DNA from: Nectonema munidae
Lineage: Eukaryota > Nematomorpha > Nectonematoida > Nectonematidae
Direction: 5' to 3'
Length of the DNA stretch: 64,000 bases
NCBI GenBank assembly: GCA_030549495.1
Contig: JAUIRK010000278.1
Span: forward strand, 850,001-914,000
Shown: positions 57,140-64,000 of the stretch, in pieces
Layout of the letters: every line of letters starts with the position of its first letter
How positions within the stretch are numbered: position 1 is the stretch's first letter
The notes under the pieces: generated by a model
What the model was told of the DNA's origin: nothing
What the model saw: only the letters and a program-made list of their open reading frames with translations
Databases searched by the model: none
Made by a program: the position numbers and the translations under genes

Positions 57140-57960
57140 GGAGTATGTATTTTTAAAATTTATATTGCAGCCTTAAAAGCATCACGATTGAATCTAAGAT
57201 TACTAGAAGCACGTCTTTTAACTCATTAATTGGTTTTCAAGAAATGCAAATAACTGGTTCAAAATTAACATCAATCAGACGAGTTTTATGCTTATTTTTT
57301 GATTATCATAAAACATTTCGAGATAGTGCTAAACTTGTCATTGAAGAAGTTTCATTATTTTGGAATAAGTCGAGAATTCCACTTCCACGTGAACAACATG
57401 CTATCAACAATTGGAAATTTTTTTTGAGAAATACAAAAAGTTAAAAAAGAATTCTTAAAAGAAACACTCTCACACAAAAGAAACATGAAAATTTATTTGT
57501 TGAGCAATTGGATCATTTATTTGACATCCCTCTTGAGCGTGCTCTCAATTTCAAAATTGATGAAGATAGAAAATTTTTAATTGCTCAAAGAAAAAAGATC
57601 TTCAAGGTTGTTTAGGATCTCTAGATAAATTAGACGCTTTGAAAGAAAAAAAAATTGCAAAAAAGAAAACAAGCTGAAATTGATTATGGAGAAAAATAAA
57701 TTTGGAAAATCAAAAAGTAAGAGAATTTTTAGAGATTTGAAAATGAAAGTGAAGAAGATGGCTTATCCAGATGAAAGTTATAAAGGCAGTCAAAAAAAAA
57801 TTTCAAGTGAGTAAAAGAGCTTGTAAAAAATTATTGATTTAGATTTAGTAGCTACTTTAGATAGAACTTAAACTTCAGACAGAAGAGCAACAATGATGAT
57901 CAGCACAGAAAAATTACATTAGTAACGTTTTACTAATGCATTATTTCGTTTAGGAATAGC
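57140..57960 (+). pseudogene. Unclassified repetitive protein family 2 (LVATLDRT type), N-terminal fragment
   Basis: The open frame at 57244-57444 reads KLTSIRRVLCLFFDYHKTFR and VIEEVSLFWNKSRIPLPRE. After frame breaks, FVEQLDHLFDIPLERAL and LIAQR follow, and near 57850 comes ATLDRT-like sequence then SDRRATMMIS. I recall this order from multi-copy uncharacterised genes in arthropod and cnidarian genomes; their function is unknown to me. The rest of the protein is missing. Confidence 0.55.
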
Positions 57961-59029
57961 AGGGATTACTAAGAATATTAGTAAATAAAACTATTATAAA
58001 ATTAAAATTTTACTAAAAAAATTAGTAAAACGCACAGTTCAAAAATGACATATTTAAATAGTAACCATCACTAACTTTAAAACAAAGTTTACGAATTTTA
58101 AAAGTAAACATGAGTACCACACGTGTACCGCTTTTTTTCGATCTATGACTATTTGAAAGCAATGCTCTAACCAACTAACCATAACTCATGCAACCTAGCA
58201 GCAAAAAGAAAGAAAATGCTCCACAAATAGTTGTTATTTATGGTAGAAAAAACTATTTGACGTGGATTATTTATCAACTATGACTATCCTGCCATTCTTG
58301 TGTTTTTTGTAAATTATGATCCTCAATGCTTCATCGTTATCCACATTCTAATTAAAAAAAACAAAGAAAGAAGCAAAAAAATGTAAAACAGCAAACATCG
58401 TAAAATTTAATATTTACTACCTTCAATTTTATAAATTTGATTCAAGACTTTTTTGTTTTGGAGTGAGTCTTGAAATCCTAAAAAAAAAGCACCTCCAATA
58501 TAGTCGAGAGTATTTTTGATCTTTTTAGGGTACTATAAATTTAAATAAAAATCGTAGCGAATTTAAGAATAAAAAGCGTGAGAAAATCTTCGTCTTTAAA
58601 AAACAATTTTGCCATCTACTTTGAGATGAAACGAATTGCTTCCGATAGTTAAAATAGGATTATTTATGACGAGCATTACAGAGTCTTCCGATTGATCCGG
58701 ATTTTTTTCAAGGAACAAAATCTCTTCAAAACTTTCATTAAAAATTTGCTTATATAAAACAAACATAAAAGCTTTCTAACGTCTATAAATAAAAAATGTG
58801 ATTATGAAACAAAGAACAAAAATACTTTTTTTTTTCTTAGAGTCCAATTCTTTATCGTAAGCTTGAACTATTTTTGAAATAAGTAGCGAAATTTTTTTAA
58901 GACAATCATACAACTTAAAACATCATAGTATTGGGTCAATTTTTCATGTAAAACTATTTCCAAATTTTCATCTGAAATCTTTGGATCTAGTCTTGAAAAC
59001 TCAAGCAAAATCTGAAAAAAACAGATAGA
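57961..59029. other. AT-rich interval with a tRNA-like relic
   Basis: On the minus strand near 58200-58120, GGTTAGTTGGTTAGAGCATT matches an A box of a tRNA or SINE, but the B box is worn. Otherwise nothing recognised. Confidence 0.35.
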
Positions 59030-60893
59030 ATTAAAAATTGTTATAATTTAAACTGTACCTGTCGCTTAGACTACACCCTTGCGGATTGGAGAGAGTTAGT
59101 TTCTGAATGTATGTATTGTTGTTATGTAGTAGGATAAGAATGCGCTTTTGAAGGTAGTTTTGATTATGTATGTAGGGTATTTTTTGTCGATGAGGTTGTT
59201 GATGATTGAAGAGTGCCATACTGCGTTGAAAGCATTTTCGATATCAAGAAATGTGGTTGTTGCGATATTTTGGTTATTTAGTGTTTTTTCTAGGTAAAGG
59301 GTTAGACGAGATAGGGCCAATTCGGTGTTTTTATTTGGTAAATATGCGAATTGATTCGGGTGTATTAGGTTATTTTTGAGGGTGTAATGGATTATGCGTT
59401 TTCGTAAAATTTTTCAAGGATTTTGCCTAGGGTTGGTAATAGAGAAATTGGTCGCCAGTTTTTGATTTAATTGTGTTCGATTTGGTTTGGGGATTAGCAC
59501 TAGTTTACATATTTTCCAAATATTTTGGAAATAGCTTACTCTGAGGCAGGCGGTGAATATGTTGAGGAGATGAGGGTGTAGTATGTGGTAGGCTTTCTTC
59601 ACGTGTTTAATGAAGATGAAGTCAAGGCTGCTAGAAGATTTGGTTTTCATGGAATCAATGGTTTTGTTTAGTTCTTTGATTGTAATTTCTGGGTGTGAGT
59701 TAATGGAGTTATTTAGTAGGTATGTTTTTGTTTCCATTCTAATAAGTGTATGGGTAATATTGTCGGTTACATTAGTGTCTGTGGGAAATAGAGTGTTAAG
59801 TGAATGGTGGTTGATAAATATTGAACCTTGATTATTTGAAAGAAGATTAGAGAGTGATGCTGTATGTTTTTTGTATATAAGTTTGTTGATGATTGACCAT
59901 GGGTTTGTTGGAGTTTAATTACAAAATTAATTTCTGATTGATATTGAGTTTTAAGGAAGAAGTAATGTTGAATGTTACTGTGAGAGTTGGTTTTTCTTAG
60001 ATTTTTTAAGGATTTGCGTAATTGTTGTTTGAGGTTGTTTAAAGTACGGTTCCAAAAACGAACGTGCTGTCTTTTAGGAAGCTGATTTGTAGGGGTTGCG
60101 GCGTGAATGCTCGCTGTGATGGTCTTGTTAAGTTGAAGAGCAATTTTTCGAGATTATTTGTTGTATCTGTGGTCGAGGTGATGTTGTCTAGCTTAGATTT
60201 AAGATTGTGAAGAAATGCTGTCCAGAATATTTGTTTGCTATAATTAGGATTGGGAATTTTTGAGAGTTTAGTAGTAAGGTCGATTTGAAAGGGTTATGTA
60301 TGTGTGGTCGGAGGCGGATGGGATGTCTGAGATGCGCCAGTTGTGAACTATACTTCTTGTTTCGTTGGAAATGAGGGTTAAATCGTTGTGTGATTGATAT
60401 ATGTTGTTTAGATGCAGTCGTCTAAAGGTTGGGCATTTATCGTTGTCAGCTATTTTTGATTTTGGGGGTGTTAGAAATTCGGGGGTGGGTGAACCTCGTG
60501 TTTTTTTTTTTTTCCCCCAAGGGGGTGTTTTTACTTTAGTTGGTGGGGGTATATGTTGGGTGGTGGTTGTTGCTTATGTTTTTTTTTTTTTGTTGATTTG
60601 GTGGGGGGGTTTGGGTGGGTGGGGGGGGTTTTTTGTTTGTTTGGGGGAAGAAAAAAAAAAGAGGATTTGGAGTTTAAGGAAATAAGTGTGAAGAAGTAGT
60701 TTGAATTAGAGTATTGATATAGTGGTGTATTAGTAATTGATTGTTTTATAAATATGCAGGCTGAGTATGCTCTTAGTGGAGGTATGTGTTCGTTTATTGA
60801 TATTATGTCGCAAGTGTGTGAGTGTAAGATGTTGTGAAGGTTGTCCCAAACAGTTTTTGAGTGATTTAGATTAATGTATAAAATAGTTAGCAT
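59030..60893 (-). pseudogene. LINE ORF2: endonuclease start and reverse transcriptase part
   Basis: The endonuclease frame starts at 60893 (LTILYINLNHSKTVWDNL, then CDIISINEH, SACIFIKQS), matching the R1-type APE N-terminus. Frames at 59737-59414 (SSSSLDFIFIKHVKKAY, LLNIFTACLRVSYFQNIWKI) and 59320-59031 (FLDIENAFNAVWHSSIINNL, NPQGCSLS) give the fingers and palm of the reverse transcriptase. The FADD catalytic box and everything after it are missing. Several frame breaks. Confidence 0.75.
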
Positions 60894-61920
60894 GAGTAGT
60901 TATATAAGATTTGGCTATGTTGAGATATGATTAGATTGTTATTGCTTATGTAGAAACTACAGAGTTTAGATGTTGCAAGGTGTGGTTGCTGACAATTTAT
61001 GCAAGAAATTTTGCTATTGTCATTTAGTAGGGTACGGGATGAAGTAGCATGTCCACGGTGGCCGCAGTGCACACAGTTTGGTAGAGATGTAGCCATATTT
61101 TAAGCATTTTTCGCATTGTTTGACTTTTGGTTTTAGTGTGGTGAGGGTTAGCAGGTCGTGGCCTACAAAGATTTTGGGTTGAGTGCATAAGTATTTATAT
61201 ATTTCTGGGTTGCTTGGTTCTAAGATTAAGTATAGCTATATATGCCGGTTTTTCCTAGTTGTATGGGATTTTCGAGTTTGCGTTAAGGTGTGGGTTTTGT
61301 TCTTCAATAGATCTTGTGATTTGGGTTAATGTTATATCGGTAGGGATGCCACGTAGTATGAATTTTGGTTTTTGTGGAGGTAAGTCATTAGCATTTAGAC
61401 CGTTTTTTATGAGCTTTGTTCTGGCGATGACTTTTTGATTTATATTTTTGAATGGGAAGTAGATGGTACATGAGTGGGATGATCTTGTTTTGGTGATCGA
61501 TAGGGAGTTGTTTTTGGTATCTAGGTTTTTGAGGACATCTTGGCGGTGATCGGCCTTCTCTTTTTTAGTTGAAATGTTGTAAGGTGGGGTGATCTTTAAT
61601 GTTAGGTTATGTTCAAGGTGTTTCCTAGTGTGTGGAGTAGTTTGCGTATTTATGGTGGAACTGGGTGTTGGGTTAGGATTTGATTGAGTAGGGGCTAAAC
61701 TAGCAGCATTAGCGTATGTTTGTGTTGAGGTTGATTTAATGTTTTGGCTTTTCAAAGTTTTTATATAATGTATGGCTATGTTGTATTTTAGATTATTAAA
61801 TAGTATTAGATCGTTTGGATTTAGTGTGCTATTAGCTATATGATCATCGAATAGATGATTTAAAGTGTCGGTGGTAGATTTGGGAGATTCGGGGTCAGAG
61901 CGTGCCCTTTTATTTGTCAT
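60887..61920 (-). pseudogene. LINE ORF1 (gag-like, PRE_C2HC-type region and zinc knuckle)
   Basis: The open frame 61920-61255 starts MTNKRARSDPESPKSTTD, has a low-complexity Thr/Asn/Pro middle, and ends with KPKFILRGIPTDITLTQITR, typical of the region before the zinc knuckles in Jockey/R1 ORF1. After a break, the frame 61096-60887 holds CVHCGHRGHA and CINCQQPHLATSKLC, two CCHC-like knuckles. The family protein binds its own RNA. Its stop overlaps the ORF2 start by 7 nt (ATGCTAA). Confidence 0.7.
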
Positions 61921-61960
61921 ATTAGTTAAAGCGGAAATCAGTGAAGTTAATTAAAATAAT

Positions 61961-64000
61961 ATGATATATGGATTGAAAATAGATTAATAAAGTATAATTA
62001 GTTGATGAAAAGTAAAAAAATATGTAAAAAGATTAATAGTAATGTATTTATAAAGGAAAATTAAGTTTTCAAGTGTTAATATAAAAAAATATCCTTCAGG
62101 ACCAATTGGACAACTGTGTTGCGTGGAAAATAAAATGGTCTCCTTTATTATACCCCATACATAAGGCCCACGTTTTTAAAAATATAATTAATTAATTTTT
62201 TTATTTAATTTTTTTTTTGGAATTATAATTTTGTCTCAAAGGGTTAACGCAACTTTAAGAGGGAAAGAAAGAGCAAATTGGAGCTGCCTTGAAAAAATCT
62301 TCATTGAAAAAAATGTAAAACGGAGCATGTTGAGCTTCTTCAATTTTCATGATAACTATAATCGCATTCACCCCTCCTCCTTTGCGTAACTGGACGTGAG
62401 GCTTATTTTAGTGTTTTTGCTTTTTTCTACAATAACGTTTTATCGTTTATTTCAACCACATACTTTTTGTTTTACATCATTGGGGTTCGATGTAGAAATA
62501 AGGACTTATTAAAACTGAGTCAGTGGTGGTTTAAAAGGACTCTTTGCTCCTCTGTGTATATTTTGTTTATAGATTTATACATGCATTCATAGGGAGAAAA
62601 AATGTAGAGCCAAGATTAATTGAAAACATGTGGTTAGAATCAAGGCGGAAATCGAAGGGACAGCCCACTGTAACAAACTAATAATAATGTTATTATGTTA
62701 ATAACCAACTTATATATTTAATAGATAATGTTATTATTTTAAAGTGTACAGCCTTAAAGAATGTGCCTTCCGCTACATCTATCAACAGATGAAAGGAAAT
62801 TCTCTTTCTCGAATAGCCACAATTTTTGTGCTTCTTCCTATTTCACTGATCTTAGAGTACGTTGACTATTCAAACGGGAGAGCCCTTTTTTCTCATTTGG
62901 CGAATGACTCTTCATTTTTTGCATAGGGTGTAAGTTATGCACTATGCACTACTCTTTTTTATTTTCAATTTCAATGAATAATAATTTTTGTTATTTTTAA
63001 AATTTTTATTTAAAATTTATTTTTTTCAATTTCAATTTTATATTTAAATAAACTTTTTTATATTTTTGTTAAAGAATATTTTCATAAATTAAATCTTTAA
63101 AGTTTTTCCTTGAATCTTTCAATGGCAATTAAGTTAATACCATGGTACGGAGTCTTTGGGACGATATCCGACTTTGACTCCCATTTAATTCGCTCTACCG
63201 CTGTTTTTCAGATTTAAGTATTTCCGTGTATGGGTCTCTAATGTCTATATGTATGTAGCATGTATCTATTTGTACGTATGTATTATGTCTAGCTGTTTTT
63301 CATGTCAGGCGTGTATTAATACAAATAAATAGGAAAGATTATGTCAAGAATGTCAAAAAATGTATATGTATATGTATGTAAGATTGCGCTAACACTAAGC
63401 CTAACGAACCCAAAGCGCCAACTCTAATACCCCTGCATTAGCTTTCCTAAAGTTTACACATTAAGGCCCATTTATAAATTGACTGAGCACTTATGAACTA
63501 TTATACAAATTAGGGAAAACATTTGAATCGTCAAAATCACCGGTAGGGTGAATTAATTACGAAAACACAAATCCAACTTCAAATATTTAAAACATCAGAC
63601 TCAGAATCCAAACACGTAAAAAATTTATTTATTCGAGGCAACTCTTACTTCCTGTTGTGACTGAAGAGGCGCTGCTACATATGTTAACAAAAAGTATACC
63701 TTACTCTGATTCCCAACTTTTCTTATTTACCTTTGAAACCGCCGAGGGCGCAAACCTACTTAAACACACTGAAAAATAGTATTCTAGAATAAAAAATCTT
63801 AGATGGGAAAAATAAAATGAAGCTTCAGGTAAACGATATAAAGAAAACACGATAATTGTATGTGAATTTATTATATCTAATTCAGGGGTGGATTTAGAAA
63901 TTGGAATTAGGGGGCGGGCGGATTTTACTAAACTAGAACTCAAATTTGAAGCATAACAATTTAAGTTTTATCAAATTTTTTAGCCGTTTTTATCTTATTT
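61961..64000. other. No gene supported; possible MITE end at the window edge
   Basis: AT-rich. At 63884 CAGGGGTGGATTTAGAAATT looks like a hAT MITE left end running out of the window. A GTCGGAG-type repeat relic lies at 63540-63615. Confidence 0.35.

Larger units (their letters stand above)
59030..61960 (-). mobile_element. R1/Jockey-group LINE with ORF1 and partial ORF2
   Basis: Order on the minus strand: ORF1 (61920 to 60887, in pieces), ORF2 endonuclease (from 60893), then reverse transcriptase (59740-59030). The copy stops at the PQG motif of the reverse transcriptase, so the 3' part is lost, which is unusual because LINEs normally lose the 5' end. The G/T-rich plus strand (C/A-rich minus strand) contrasts with the flanks. 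Confidence 0.75.

Overview
The window is AT-rich eukaryotic (animal) DNA: spliced genes with GT/AG junctions, introns of several kilobases, and most of the space filled by transposable elements at every stage of decay. The mix (pogo/Tigger, several hAT families, TTAA-flanked piggyBac-like MITEs, Jockey/R1/RTE-type LINEs, Ty3/Gypsy fossils, tRNA-derived SINEs, and a multi-copy protein family that I associate with arthropod genomes) suggests an arthropod. A copepod such as a sea louse would fit, but this is inference and no single feature proves it.

Region 1 (about 1.2-11.7 kb, minus strand): the porphobilinogen deaminase gene (HMBS, heme pathway). Eight exons can be read, with matching phases and the family's diagnostic motifs. 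Two introns of about 3.8 and 4.9 kb hold a decayed hAT-Ac element, a 482-bp hAT MITE, an RTE LINE fragment, a decayed family-1 gene and TTAA MITEs. The exon for the conserved GTSSLRR segment was not found.

Region 2 (about 12.3-18.4 kb): a decayed Jockey/CR1-type LINE on the plus strand. It is split by a compact reverse transcriptase-RNase H element with 200-bp inverted terminal repeats and one uninterrupted 681-codon frame, and again by a hAT MITE. A second LINE RNase H fragment follows on the minus strand.

Region 3 (about 20-46.3 kb, plus strand): a previously unnamed multi-exon gene whose six phase-compatible exons run from 24862 to its stop at 46313. Its introns hold a roughly 620-bp AC microsatellite, a hAT transposase relic, and a nested stack: Tigger contains a 4.3-kb hAT-like element, which contains a 318-bp MITE, a hAT transposase relic, a SINE and a palindromic repeat array. 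A second copy of the 4.3-kb element lies in inverted orientation at 20.7-24.7 kb and lacks the later insertions, so it serves as an empty-site reference.

Region 4 (about 46.9-64 kb): two broken Ty3/Gypsy fossils, the 3' half of a LINE with an RNase H domain, a fragment of a second unclassified repetitive protein family, and a LINE with ORF1 and ORF2 overlapping by 7 nt. A possible host first exon lies near 53.87 kb. The rest is AT-rich sequence in which I see no gene.
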